Source: Herbaspirillum sp. CF444
GTDB taxonomy: Bacteria; Pseudomonadota; Gammaproteobacteria; Burkholderiales; Burkholderiaceae_D
NCBI RefSeq assembly: GCF_000282135.1
Contig: NZ_AKJW01000004.1
Coordinates: forward strand, 1 to 64,000
Length of the DNA: 64,000 nt
Direction: 5' to 3'
The number at the start of each line of letters is the position of its first letter. Within the stretch, counting starts at the first letter, position 1. The notes under the pieces were generated by a model. That model worked only from the letters and a program-made list of their open reading frames with translations. It did no database searches and was not told the origin of the DNA. Made by a program: the position numbers and the translations under genes. Of this stretch, positions 9,274 through 17,820 are shown piece by piece.

Positions 9274-10188
9274 ATGCAATTTTTCTTTGAAGTGACGCTC
9301 AGCGGTTTGCTGTCCGGCCTGATGTATTCGCTGGTGGCGCTGGGTTTCGTGCTGATCTACAAGGCCTCGGGCGTGTTCAACTTTGCCCAGGGGGCGATGG
9401 TGTATTTCGCCGCGCTGGCCGTGGTCGGGCTGATGGAGAAGGGCATGCCGATGTGGGCGGCCATCATCGGCGCCTTCGTGGTGATGATCCTGGTGGGGCT
9501 GGCGACCGAACGTTTCGTCTTGCGCAAGCTGGTCAATCAGCCGCCGATCACCTTGTTCATGGCGACCATCGGTCTGGCGTTTTTCCTGGAGGGGTTGGGG
9601 CCTTTGCTGTTCGGCAGCGAAGTGCGCGCCATCGATCTGGGCATCGTCGACGAACCGATCATGTCCATCATGGACAGCATCGGTATCGGCATTTCCAAGT
9701 TCGATCTGTTTGCTTCGGGCATGGTGATTGCGCTGGTGTCGCTGCTGGCTTTGTTCTTTCAACGCACCAAGGTCGGCCGCGCCTTGCGCGCCGTCGCCGA
9801 CGATCACCAGGCGGCGTTGTCGCTGGGGATTCCGCTGCAGCATATCTGGGCGGTGGTGTGGGGCGTGGCCGGATTCGTCGCGCTGGTGGCCGGCTTGCTG
9901 TGGGGGTCGCGCAATGGCGTGCAGTTCGCGCTGACCATGACGGCGTTGAAGGCATTGCCGGTGCTGATCCTGGGCGGCTTCACCTCGATCCCCGGGGCGA
10001 TTGTCGGCGGCCTGATTATCGGCGCGTCGGAGAAGCTGGCCGAGATTTATATCCCGCCCGTCTTGCAGGATCTGTTCGGCGGCAACTTCGGCGGTATCGA
10101 GGGCTGGTTCCCTTATGTGTTCGCGTTGCTGTTCCTGCTGGTGCGCCCGGAGGGATTGTTCGGCGAGCGGCATATCGACCGGGTTTAA
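9274..10188 (+). CDS. Liv-type ABC permease (LivH-like)
   Basis: This is a polytopic inner-membrane permease of 304 residues with about eight hydrophobic helices. It shows the LivH hallmarks: an N-terminal GLLSGLMYSLVALGFVLIYK segment and a C-terminal GGFTSIPGAIVGGLIIG loop, which contacts the ATPases. The ATG follows a GGAG ribosome site. It pairs with the LivM-like permease encoded at 10398, but the two genes are separated by 209 bases holding a palindromic repeat. Confidence 0.93.
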   Translation: MQFFFEVTLSGLLSGLMYSLVALGFVLIYKASGVFNFAQGAMVYFAALAVVGLMEKGMPMWAAIIGAFVVMILVGLATERFVLRKLVNQPPITLFMATIGLAFFLEGLGPLLFGSEVRAIDLGIVDEPIMSIMDSIGIGISKFDLFASGMVIALVSLLALFFQRTKVGRALRAVADDHQAALSLGIPLQHIWAVVWGVAGFVALVAGLLWGSRNGVQFALTMTALKALPVLILGGFTSIPGAIVGGLIIGASEKLAEIYIPPVLQDLFGGNFGGIEGWFPYVFALLFLLVRPEGLFGERHIDRV

Positions 10189-10221
10189 GGAACATGTTTC
10201 AGTACAGTAAATAACGCCTTT

Positions 10222-10313
10222 GTCATTCCTGCGAACGCAGGAATCCAGCGTCGTTCGACACATTGGAGTGATTGGAAAAAACGACACCGGGTCCCAACGT
10301 GCGCTGGGACGAC
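10222..10313. repeat. Paired-hairpin intergenic repeat, copy A
   Basis: Two hairpins (TTCCTGCGAACGCAGGAA and a GTCCCAACGTGCGCTGGGAC type arm) flank the facing words CCAGCGTCGT and ACGACACCGGGT. The same architecture recurs at 46545 and 54234. It lies between the two permease genes of the Liv-type cluster, where it could slow or stabilise the transcript. Copy A is the most diverged of the three. Confidence 0.7.
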
Positions 10314-10397
10314 GGGGGTAAAAATAGAGAGGGTGAGACACATCGCTGATTTGATGACTGCGAGCGGCTCATCTGACGGAGACACAGGAGAAACACT

Positions 10398-11474
10398 ATG
10401 CTTTATCGTGAGGCCGGGCAGTTCAAGACATCATACATCGCCGACAGCCAGATTTTTCCGATCCGGCAGGATCGCATCGGCATGGCGATCCTGCTGGCGA
10501 TTGCCTTCGTCGGCATTCCGCTGATCGGCAGCGAGTATTGGTTCTCGGCGATCCTGATTCCTTTCCTGGTGTTTGCGCTGGCGGCGCTGGGGTTGAATAT
10601 CCTGACCGGTTATGCCGGCCAGTTGTCGCTCGGTTCGGCGGCTTTCATGGCGGTGGGTGCTTATGCCGCTTATAACTTCCAGCTGCGCATCGAGGGCATT
10701 CCCATCCTGCTGTCCTTCATTCTCGCCGGCGGTTGCGCCGCGCTGGTGGGCATCGTGTTCGGCCTGCCGTCGTTGCGCATCAAGGGCTTCTATCTGGCGG
10801 TGGCGACGCTGGCGGCGCAGTTTTTCGTGGTGTGGGCGCTGACCAAGTTTTCCTGGTTTTCCAACAACAGCTCGTCGGGCGTGATCAGCACGCAGAAGAT
10901 CGATTTCTTCGGCATCGACATCAACTCGCCGGTGAAAAAATACCTGTTCGTGCTCGGCATCGTCTGCGTGATGGCGCTGCTGGCCAAGAACCTGGTGCGC
11001 TCGTCGACCGGCCGTGCCTGGATGGCGGTGCGCGACATGGACGTGGCGGCGGAAGTGATCGGCATCCAGCTGATGCGCACCAAGCTGCTGGCGTTTGCAG
11101 TGAGTTCGTTTTTCTGTGGCGTGGCAGGCGCGCTGTATGCGTTCTGCTACCTCGGTTCGGTGGAGCCGGACGGTTTCTCGCTGGACTTGTCGTTCCGCAT
11201 CCTGTTCATGATCATCATCGGCGGCGTGGGCAGCATACTCGGCGCTTTCCTCGGTTCGGCCTTCATCCTGCTGCTGCCGATCTTCCTCGACAACGTGTTG
11301 CCGCCGCTGGCGTCTTTCCTGCACCTGCCGTTCACCAATGCGACGGTGTCGCACATCCAGCTCATGCTGTTCGGCGGCCTGATCATTTTCTTCCTGATTG
11401 TTGAGCCGCATGGGCTGGCGCGCCTGTGGCAGATCACCAAGGAGAAGCTGCGCCTGTGGCCGTTCCCGCACTAA
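10398..11474 (+). CDS. Liv-type ABC permease (LivM-like)
   Basis: This is the second integral-membrane permease (358 residues) of the HAAT importer, with a short cytosolic N-terminus and about nine helices. The LivM signature is clear: GLNILTGYAGQLSLGSAAFM near residues 66-85 and IIGGVGSILGAFLGSAF near 273-289. The ATG has an AGGAGA ribosome site. Together with the LivH-like subunit it forms the transmembrane path for the substrate supplied by the periplasmic protein encoded at 11546. Confidence 0.93.
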   Translation: MLYREAGQFKTSYIADSQIFPIRQDRIGMAILLAIAFVGIPLIGSEYWFSAILIPFLVFALAALGLNILTGYAGQLSLGSAAFMAVGAYAAYNFQLRIEGIPILLSFILAGGCAALVGIVFGLPSLRIKGFYLAVATLAAQFFVVWALTKFSWFSNNSSSGVISTQKIDFFGIDINSPVKKYLFVLGIVCVMALLAKNLVRSSTGRAWMAVRDMDVAAEVIGIQLMRTKLLAFAVSSFFCGVAGALYAFCYLGSVEPDGFSLDLSFRILFMIIIGGVGSILGAFLGSAFILLLPIFLDNVLPPLASFLHLPFTNATVSHIQLMLFGGLIIFFLIVEPHGLARLWQITKEKLRLWPFPH

Positions 11475-11545
11475 TGTTTTGCAGAAGTAAAACGATGCGC
11501 GCAAGAAAAGCGCGCACATGGGTAAAACTACACAAGGAGACACGT

Positions 11546-12865
11546 ATGAAAAACATCAAACAGCTGGTGCTTGCCGCGACCGTTGCTGCAAGCCTGTTGG
11601 CCCCGGCGCTACCGGCGACGGCGCAAAGCAACGATCAGTTCATCGCGATTCCGAGCTATCGCGTCGGCCCCTACGGCACCAACGGCCAATCGTATTACGG
11701 CGGCTATGTCGACTACCTCAACTACGTCAATCTCAAGGACGGCGGCGTCAACGGCGTCAAGCTGTCGTGGGAAGAGTGCGAGACCGAGTACAACAACGCC
11801 AAGGGCGTGGAGTGCTACGAGCGCATGAAGAACAAGAATACCGTTACCAAGGGCACCGCCATCAATCCGATGGCGACCGGGATTTCCTACGCGCTGATCG
11901 ACAAGAGCGCCGAGGACAAGGTACCGCTGCTGATGATCGGCTACGGCCGCACCGATGCGGTGGACGGCTCGGTGTTTCCGTATGCCTTCCCGCTGGTGAC
12001 GACCTATCAGATGCAGGTGTCGGCCATCGTCAAATATCTCGCGACCAAGAACGGCGGCTCGCTGAGCGGCAAGAAGATCGTGTTCCTGTACCACGACTCG
12101 GCTTACGGCAAGGAACCGATCGTGGCGCTGGAGGCGGAAGCCAGCATCGGCAAGTTCAAGCTGGTGGAAATTCCCGTGGCGCATCCCGGCAACGAGCAGG
12201 GTGCGCAGTGGCTGAAGATTCGTCAGGAGAATCCCGACTATGTGATTTTCTGGGGCTGGGGCGTGATGAACCAGACCGCGCTGAAGGCGGCGCAAAAGGT
12301 TGGTTTTGCGCGCGACAAGATCATCGGTTCGTGGTGGGCCGGCTCTGAGGAAGACACCATTCCCGCCGGCGACGCCGCCAAGGGCTATCTGAGCGCGACC
12401 TGGAACGTGGCCGGCAAGGGCGTGCCGCTGATCGCCGATATCGAGAAGGTGGTCTACGGCGCCGGCAAGGGCAACCTGCAGGACAAGAACAAGATCGGTT
12501 CGGTGCTGTACAACCGCGGCGTCTCTGCGGCGCTGGCAACAGTTGAAGCCGTTCGCACGGCGCAAGGCAAATTCGGCAAAAAGGTCATGAGCGGCGAAGA
12601 CGTGCGCTGGGGCCTGGAAAACCTGAACATCACCAACGCCCGTCTGCAACAGCTCGGCGCGACCGGCCTGCTGCCCGAGATCAAGACTTCCTGCGACAAC
12701 CACGAGGGTTCCGGCAAGGTCAAGATCCAGCAATGGGACGGCAGCAAGTGGGTGCTGGTGTCGGACTGGATCGAAGGCAACAAGAACCTGATCCACCCGC
12801 TGTTCAAGGCATCGGCCGCCAAGTATGCAAAAGAGAAGGGTATTACCCCAGCCTGCATGAAGTAA
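11546..12865 (+). CDS. Liv-type periplasmic substrate-binding protein
   Basis: This is a 439-residue periplasmic binding protein of the type I (Leu/Ile/Val-binding) fold. A typical signal peptide (MKNIKQLVLAATVAASLLAP, cleavage after ATA at about 27) begins at the ATG with an AAGGAG ribosome site. A longer in-frame reading from 11426 overlaps the permease gene and is not used. At over 410 mature residues it is longer than LivK (about 345) and belongs to the larger subgroup often found beside acyl-CoA or aromatic-acid ligases. The mature protein has a pair of cysteines near WEECETEY and VECYERM. The ligand is unknown. A terminator-like hairpin follows at 12878. Confidence 0.9.
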   Translation: MKNIKQLVLAATVAASLLAPALPATAQSNDQFIAIPSYRVGPYGTNGQSYYGGYVDYLNYVNLKDGGVNGVKLSWEECETEYNNAKGVECYERMKNKNTVTKGTAINPMATGISYALIDKSAEDKVPLLMIGYGRTDAVDGSVFPYAFPLVTTYQMQVSAIVKYLATKNGGSLSGKKIVFLYHDSAYGKEPIVALEAEASIGKFKLVEIPVAHPGNEQGAQWLKIRQENPDYVIFWGWGVMNQTALKAAQKVGFARDKIIGSWWAGSEEDTIPAGDAAKGYLSATWNVAGKGVPLIADIEKVVYGAGKGNLQDKNKIGSVLYNRGVSAALATVEAVRTAQGKFGKKVMSGEDVRWGLENLNITNARLQQLGATGLLPEIKTSCDNHEGSGKVKIQQWDGSKWVLVSDWIEGNKNLIHPLFKASAAKYAKEKGITPACMK

Positions 12866-12877
12866 AAACAGGCCTTG

Positions 12878-12920
12878 GCGTCGGCGTGTTGAAGTGTGTC
12901 GGGCGCGCCGACGCTTTTTT
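12878..12920 (+). terminator. Intra-cluster hairpin with T run
   Basis: A 9-base-pair GC-rich stem (GCGTCGGCG with CGCCGACGC) has a 19-base loop and is followed directly by six T residues. It sits between the binding-protein gene and the second ATPase gene on the same strand. It may act as a partial terminator, lowering expression of the downstream ATPase and ligase compared with the binding protein. Confidence 0.65.
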
Positions 12921-12962
12921 GAAAAGATAGTCTGAAAACAGGCAGGTAAAGCCGGAGCAAGC

Positions 12963-13766
12963 ATGGGTACAGCACTGAACATCAACAACATCGAAGTCAT
13001 TTACGACCACGTGATCCTGGTCCTCAAGGGCGTGTCGCTGGCGGTGCCGGAAGGCAAGATCGTGGCGCTGCTGGGCGCCAACGGCGCGGGCAAGAGCACC
13101 ACGCTCAAGGCGATTTCCAACCTGCTGACGGCCGAGCGCGGCGACGTCACGAAGGGCAGCATCGAATTCAAGGGCGAGCGCGTCGACCAATTGACGCCGA
13201 ACGATCTGGTCAAGCGCGGCGTGATCCAGGTGATGGAAGGGCGGCATTGTTTCGGCCACCTGACCGTGGAAGAGAACCTGCTGACCGGCGCCTATACGCG
13301 CAACATCAGCAACGCCGAAGTGAAGCAGGAACTGGAAAAGATCTACGACTATTTCCCGCGCCTGAAGGTGCGCCGCAAGTCGCAATCCGGCTACACCTCC
13401 GGCGGCGAACAGCAGATGACGGCCATCGGCCGCGCCATGATGGCCAAGCCGTCGATGATCCTGCTCGACGAGCCGTCGATGGGACTGGCGCCGCAGATCG
13501 TGGAAGAAATTTTCGAGATCGTCAAAGACCTCAACACCAAGGAAAACGTCTCCTTCCTGCTGGCGGAACAGAACACCATGGTGGCGCTGCGCTATGCCGA
13601 TTTCGGCTACATCCTGGAAAACGGCCGCGTGGTGATGGAAGGCGCGGCCAATGACCTGGCCACCAACGAAGACGTCAAGGAGTTCTATCTCGGCGTTTCG
13701 GCGGCGGGACGCAAGAATTTCCGCGACATGAAGTTTTACAGACGACGCAAGCGCTGGCTGGCCTGA
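12963..13766 (+). CDS. Liv-type ABC transporter ATPase (LivF-like)
   Basis: This is the second ATPase (267 residues) of the HAAT importer. Walker A is GANGAGKST; the signature region is degenerate (YTSGGEQQMTAIGRAMM) but standard for LivF; Walker B is ILLDEPSMGLAP; the switch glutamine/histidine position reads LLAEQN, as usual for LivF. It has a C-terminal extension of about 25 residues rich in lysine and arginine compared with E. coli LivF (237 residues). A GGAG site precedes the ATG. The hairpin before it may separate its expression from that of the binding protein. Confidence 0.93.
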   Translation: MGTALNINNIEVIYDHVILVLKGVSLAVPEGKIVALLGANGAGKSTTLKAISNLLTAERGDVTKGSIEFKGERVDQLTPNDLVKRGVIQVMEGRHCFGHLTVEENLLTGAYTRNISNAEVKQELEKIYDYFPRLKVRRKSQSGYTSGGEQQMTAIGRAMMAKPSMILLDEPSMGLAPQIVEEIFEIVKDLNTKENVSFLLAEQNTMVALRYADFGYILENGRVVMEGAANDLATNEDVKEFYLGVSAAGRKNFRDMKFYRRRKRWLA

Positions 13767-13829
13767 CGCCGGTGCACGACAGCCATCCTTGCCGCACTTT
13801 TTCTTTCCGCCTACGCATACGGTATCTTC

Positions 13830-15083
13830 ATGTCCGATATTCTCGACTCTCTGGAACAACGCGATCCGCAACAGCGCGAGGCTGCGCTCATGCGTGCTTT
13901 ACCGGATCTGGTGACGCGCGCGCAGGGCGCCGAAGGCTGGAATCGCATCCTCAAAGGCGTCAGTCCCGGCGACATCCGCGACCGGTCTGGGCTGGCGCAA
14001 TTGCCGGTCACGCGCAAGTCGGATCTGAAGGATTTGCAGAGCGCCACGGCGCCGTTCGGCGGACTTAACACCACGCCGCATCGGCAGTTGCGGCGCCTGT
14101 TCGTTTCGCCGGGACCGATTTTCGATCCCGAAGGACATCAGCTCGACTGGTGGCGCTTCGAGCGGCCGATGCGCGCGCTGGGGCTGCGCGCGGGACACAT
14201 CATCCAGAACTGCTTCTCCTACCATTTCACGCCGGCGGCTTTCATGGCCGAGGGCGCGGCGGCCAAGATCGGTTGCGCGGTGATTCCGTCGGGCATCGGC
14301 CAGACCGAGCTGCAGGTGCAGGCCATGGCGGCACTCAAGCCGGATGCCTATGTCGGCACGCCGTCCTTTCTCAAGATCATCATCGAAAAAGCGCAGGAAA
14401 TGGGCGTCGCCCTCGACAGCCTGCAACGCGCGCTGGTCAGCGCCGAAGCCTTGCCGCCATCGCTGCGCAGCTGGTTTCATGAACACGGCGTACCCAATGT
14501 GCTGCAACTGTATGCCTCGGCCGACATCGGCAATATCGCCTATGAATCGATCAGCGACGGCAAGGTCAATCCGGGCATGATCCTCGATGAAGACCTGATC
14601 CTGGAAATCGTGCGTCCCGGCACCGGCGATCCGGTCAAACCGGGCGAGGTCGGCGAAGTGGTGGTGACGTCCTTCAATCCTGACTATCCGCTGATCCGTT
14701 TCGGCACCGGCGATCTCTCGGCGGTGCTGGACGGCATCTCGCCGTGTGGACGCACCAATACGCGCATCAAGGGCTGGATGGGACGCGCGGACCAGACGAC
14801 CAAGGTGCGCGGCATGTTCGTGCATCCCTCGCAAGTGGCGGAGATCACTCGCCGTCACGGATTGATCCTGAAGGCGCGCCTGGTGGTCAGCGGCGAAATG
14901 GCCAATGACAGCATGACGCTGCATTGCGAAACCATGGACATGGATGGTGCGGTGGCGCAGGCGGGGGCGATTGCCGACAGCGTGCGCGACATCACCAAAT
15001 TGCGCGGAGAAGTGCTGTTTGCGGCGCCGGGGAGTTTGCCCAACGACGGCAAGGTCATCGAGGACGCGCGCAAGTACGAATGA
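13830..15083 (+). CDS. PaaK-like AMP-ligase homologue, atypical ATP loop
   Basis: This is a 417-residue member of the phenylacetate-CoA ligase family (COG1541-type), as shown by the central part (GTPSFLKIIIEKA, then LQLYASADIGNIAYE) and the C-terminal region (RFGTGDLSAVLDG, GWMGRADQTTKVRGMFVHP). In true PaaK enzymes the first half carries a Ser/Thr-Gly-rich phosphate loop of the type SSGTTGKP. At the corresponding position this protein has FVSPGPIFDPEG, so the loop is replaced. The later acceptor region, with Y-SADIG instead of YG-TE, is also modified. It closes the Liv-type cluster, 63 bases after the second ATPase gene. It may be a ligase with relaxed chemistry, a CoA-transfer or binding partner of the FadD-like ligase, or an inactive homologue. 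Confidence 0.8.
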   Translation: MSDILDSLEQRDPQQREAALMRALPDLVTRAQGAEGWNRILKGVSPGDIRDRSGLAQLPVTRKSDLKDLQSATAPFGGLNTTPHRQLRRLFVSPGPIFDPEGHQLDWWRFERPMRALGLRAGHIIQNCFSYHFTPAAFMAEGAAAKIGCAVIPSGIGQTELQVQAMAALKPDAYVGTPSFLKIIIEKAQEMGVALDSLQRALVSAEALPPSLRSWFHEHGVPNVLQLYASADIGNIAYESISDGKVNPGMILDEDLILEIVRPGTGDPVKPGEVGEVVVTSFNPDYPLIRFGTGDLSAVLDGISPCGRTNTRIKGWMGRADQTTKVRGMFVHPSQVAEITRRHGLILKARLVVSGEMANDSMTLHCETMDMDGAVAQAGAIADSVRDITKLRGEVLFAAPGSLPNDGKVIEDARKYE

Positions 15084-15092
15084 CGCCGCTTG

Positions 15093-15211
15093 GAGCCGCT
15101 AACAAAACGCCGCTGGCGGCGTCGCTTCTCCCGGTTCTACTTAACGTAACTAAGGTACTTTCGTACTGTCTGCGTCGGCGCGCCTTGCCACCGACGTTTT
15201 GTTAGCGGCTC
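15093..15211. repeat. 119-bp element with 17-bp perfect inverted ends
   Basis: The word GAGCCGCTAACAAAACG at 15093-15109 is repeated as its exact reverse complement at 15195-15211. The interior of about 85 bases has further partial symmetry (GGCGGCGTCG facing CGTCGGCGCG) and no reading frame. It fills the space between two convergent genes, and its right end touches the stop codon of the small minus-strand gene. It could be a small non-autonomous mobile element or a long bidirectional terminator hairpin. Confidence 0.6.
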
Positions 15212-15436
15212 TTAGTTTGGATCGGTCTTGACGACGGTCAGGCGAGCAATCAGAAATTCGCCGTCGATTACCTTGCGAAACGGTACGCCGGTAGCTTCGA
15301 ACCCGGGGCCGCCGCGTTCTATCCAGGTTTGTGCGACGGTGTCGAAGGTGGCAACGTCCATGCCCAGCATCTGAGACGAGAGCACGAATTGTGCGCCTTG
15401 CTTCTGTCTTTTGACGATATCTTCCAGTTTTGCCAT
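15212..15436 (-). CDS. Small conserved-looking protein, unknown function
   Basis: This is a 74-residue soluble protein (starts MAKLEDIVKRQKQGAQFVLS, ends VVKTDPN) that I cannot assign to a family. The chosen ATG has an AAGGAA ribosome site at good spacing; the frame stays open further upstream but without support. The composition is balanced, with no signal peptide or membrane helix, and it contains no cysteine. It is transcribed away from ppiD and ends at the 119-base inverted-repeat element. Confidence 0.6.
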   Translation of the reverse strand: MAKLEDIVKRQKQGAQFVLSSQMLGMDVATFDTVAQTWIERGGPGFEATGVPFRKVIDGEFLIARLTVVKTDPN

Positions 15437-15535
15437 GTGCGTTCCTTTTGTTCCAAGGCTTGTTTTGGGCTGGATGATAACGTAAGCGCAGGCCCGAAAG
15501 CGGTAATTCCGAGGTATTTCCCGGCGGCAGTATCG

Positions 15536-15564
15536 GTGACTTGGTCCGGCCGGCTGTGTATAAT
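15536..15564 (+). promoter_or_regulatory. Candidate sigma-70 promoter before ppiD
   Basis: A perfect TATAAT lies at 15559-15564, 17 bases after GTGACT (15536-15541), which matches four of six -35 positions. The predicted start is near 15571, about 137 bases before the ppiD start codon and before a terminator-like hairpin at 15640. Confidence 0.5.
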
Positions 15565-15570
15565 GACGCG

Positions 15571-15664
15571 CGGGTGTTGCCAAGGCGGCATCCTCCAGAG
15601 CGGACCCGGTCCGGTCCGCCGACGGTAGCATTGCTATAGGGCGAACGCGAGTTCGCCTTTTTTC
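15571..15664 (+). ncRNA. Candidate small RNA or attenuated ppiD leader
   Basis: The predicted transcript runs from the TATAAT promoter to a rho-independent terminator and would be about 94 bases long. It can form a hairpin GCGGACC/GGTCCGC at 15600-15619 and the terminator hairpin GGCGAAC/GTTCGCC at 15640-15657. No open reading frame with a ribosome site fits inside. It does not match the SRP RNA core (no GGAAGCAG loop) or a tRNA. It may be an independent sRNA, or a leader in which ppiD transcription is attenuated. Confidence 0.4.
15640..15663 (+). terminator. Rho-independent terminator before ppiD
   Basis: A 7-base-pair stem (GGCGAAC with GTTCGCC) with a GCGA tetraloop is followed by six T residues. 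It lies 45 bases before the ppiD start, downstream of the candidate promoter at 15536. Confidence 0.7.
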
Positions 15665-15707
15665 TTATTTGATGTCATTTGTTTGTGATTTCGTGATCGG
15701 CTGACCA

Positions 15708-17654
15708 ATGTTTGAATTTATCCGTAACCATCAGCGCTTGATGCAATTCCTGCTGCTGCTGTTTATTTTCCCGTCCTTCGCGTTCTTCGGCCTGGAAGGC
15801 TACAGCCGTTTCTCCGATGGCGACAATGCCGTGGCCAAAGTGGCCGGGCAGACCATCACCAAGGAAGAATGGGACGCCGCCCAGCGCCAGCAGCTGGAGC
15901 GCCTGCGCCAGATGTCCGGCGGCCAGATCGACACCAAGGTGTTCGATACGCCGGAAGCGCGCCGCGACGTGCTGGAAAGCCTGATCGCCCAGCGCGCGCT
16001 GGCGGCGGCAGTCGTCAACGACAAGCTGGGCGTGACGGATCAGGCCTTGCAGCAGAACATCATGCAGATTCCCGGTCTGATCAAGCCGGACGGCACGTTC
16101 GACAAGGAACAGTACAACATGCTGCTGGCCGCCCAGGGCCTGACGCCCAAGGGATATGAAGCCAGCCAGCGCCGCGCGCTGGCGTTGCAGCAGCTCAATT
16201 TCGCCGTGCAGGGCAGCGCCTTCGCGCCGAAGGCCGTGTCTGCCCGCCTGTCGGACCTGAACGACCAGGAGCGCTCGGTGCAGGAGCTGTCGTTCAAGGC
16301 GGTGTCTTACGTCGGCCAGGTCAAGGTGACCGACGACATGCTCAAGGCTTACTACGACAAGAACGGCAGCAAGTTCGAGGTGCCCGAACAAGCCAAAATC
16401 GACTACGTGATTCTTGACAGCGCCGCCGTGGCCGCGCAGGTCAGCGTGTCCGACGCCGACATCAAGTCTTACTACGATCAGAACCTGAAGCAGTATTCGA
16501 CCGACGAACAACGCCGCGCCAGCCACATCCTGCTGGAAGTCAAGAAGGGCGCGTCCGCTGCCGACAAAGCCGCCATCAAGGCAAAGGCGGATGAACTGGT
16601 CGCGCAACTGCGCAAAAATCCGGGCGATTTCGCCAAGCTGGCCAAGGCCAACTCCCAGGATCCAGGTTCCAAGGATCAGGGCGGCGACCTCGGTTTCTTC
16701 GGCAAGGGCGCCATGCTCAAGTCGTTTGAAGATGCAGCTTACAAGCTCAAGCAAGGCGAGATCAGTGATCCGGTCGAGTCCGACTTCGGTTACCACATCA
16801 TCCAGTTGACCGGCATCAAGGCCGGCAGCGTCAAATCGCTGGATGAAGTCAAAGGCGAAATCGCCGGCGAAATCAAGAAGCAGCTGGCCGCCAAGAAGTA
16901 TGCCGAACTGGCCGACATCTTCAACAATACCGTCTACGAACAGGGCGACAGCCTGAAGCCGGTGGCCGACAAGCTCAAGCTGAAGATCGAAACGGTCGCC
17001 GGCGTGACGCGTTTGCCGAATCCGACGCTGGCGCCGAATACGCCATACAACAATCCCAAGTTCCTGAAGGCGCTGTTCACGGACGACACCATCAAGGGCA
17101 AGCACAATACGGAAGCGGTGCAAATCGCCCCGACCACGCTGATCGCCGGCCATATCGCGGAATACAAGCCGGTCACCAAGCGTCCGTTTGACGACGTCAA
17201 GAACCTGGTGCGCGAGCTGGTGACGCAAGACGAAGCCATGGCGCTGGCCAGAAAAGCCGGCGAAGCCAAGCTGGCGGAACTGAAGGGCAAAGACGATGCC
17301 GCCGGTTTCGGCGACGTCAAGGTGGCTTCCCGCGTGAAGACCCAGGGCTGGAACCAGGATGCCTTCCTGGCCGTCATGAAGGCCGATACCGCCAAGTTGC
17401 CTGCCTACACCGGCGTGGAACTGCCGGGCCAGGGTTACAGCGTGTTCCGCGTGACCAAGGTGGCGCAACCGGCAACTCCTGATGCGGCCCGTCGCAAGAC
17501 CGAGCAGGAGCAGATCGCCAACGTGCTGGCCGAGCAGGAAATGCTGTCCTACATCAACTTCCAGAAGGAAAAGGCGAAGACCAAGATCCTGAAGGCCGGC
17601 GAAGCTGTTACGGCGGGTGCCTCGGGCAGCAAATCCGCCGATGCGTCGAAGTAA
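15708..17654 (+). CDS. ppiD: Periplasmic peptidyl-prolyl isomerase/chaperone PpiD
   Basis: This is a 648-residue, membrane-anchored folding factor. A short cytosolic N-terminus ([10 protein letters not shown]) leads into a single transmembrane helix (about 11-28), as in E. coli PpiD (623 residues). SurA-like N-terminal chaperone helices follow (about 35-250), then one parvulin domain (about 268-365) with [20 protein letters not shown] and FGYHIIQL. A long C-terminal chaperone arm completes it. It assists folding of proteins leaving the Sec channel on the periplasmic side. The gene stands alone between the terminator-like hairpin at 15640 and a strong terminator at 17730. The ATG lacks a strong ribosome site, but the anchor helix directly behind it supports this start. 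Confidence 0.93.
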   Translation: MFEFIRNHQRLMQFLLLLFIFPSFAFFGLEGYSRFSDGDNAVAKVAGQTITKEEWDAAQRQQLERLRQMSGGQIDTKVFDTPEARRDVLESLIAQRALAAAVVNDKLGVTDQALQQNIMQIPGLIKPDGTFDKEQYNMLLAAQGLTPKGYEASQRRALALQQLNFAVQGSAFAPKAVSARLSDLNDQERSVQELSFKAVSYVGQVKVTDDMLKAYYDKNGSKFEVPEQAKIDYVILDSAAVAAQVSVSDADIKSYYDQNLKQYSTDEQRRASHILLEVKKGASAADKAAIKAKADELVAQLRKNPGDFAKLAKANSQDPGSKDQGGDLGFFGKGAMLKSFEDAAYKLKQGEISDPVESDFGYHIIQLTGIKAGSVKSLDEVKGEIAGEIKKQLAAKKYAELADIFNNTVYEQGDSLKPVADKLKLKIETVAGVTRLPNPTLAPNTPYNNPKFLKALFTDDTIKGKHNTEAVQIAPTTLIAGHIAEYKPVTKRPFDDVKNLVRELVTQDEAMALARKAGEAKLAELKGKDDAAGFGDVKVASRVKTQGWNQDAFLAVMKADTAKLPAYTGVELPGQGYSVFRVTKVAQPATPDAARRKTEQEQIANVLAEQEMLSYINFQKEKAKTKILKAGEAVTAGASGSKSADASK

Positions 17655-17729
17655 GGCAATGATGTAAATCATTTGCACCAGCATGCAAACGGATGCGCCT
17701 CGGGACACAAGGAACGCCGCGCATCAGGT

Positions 17730-17757
17730 AAAAAAGGCCGCTTATGCGGCCTTTTTT
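17730..17757 (+). terminator. Rho-independent terminator after ppiD
   Basis: A 12-base-pair stem (AAAAAAGGCCGC with GCGGCCTTTTTT) with a TTAT loop and a T run follows ppiD by 75 bases. Confidence 0.9.
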
Positions 17758-17820
17758 CATGCACCGGGACATGCCGGGGAACGTACAATGGAAGCTCATC
17801 CTCGTCTTTGAAACGCGCCA

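Noticed and set aside
15571-15664. Signal-recognition-particle RNA or tRNA before ppiD
   Set aside because: The conserved SRP loop and any cloverleaf are missing; it is kept only as an unassigned candidate RNA.
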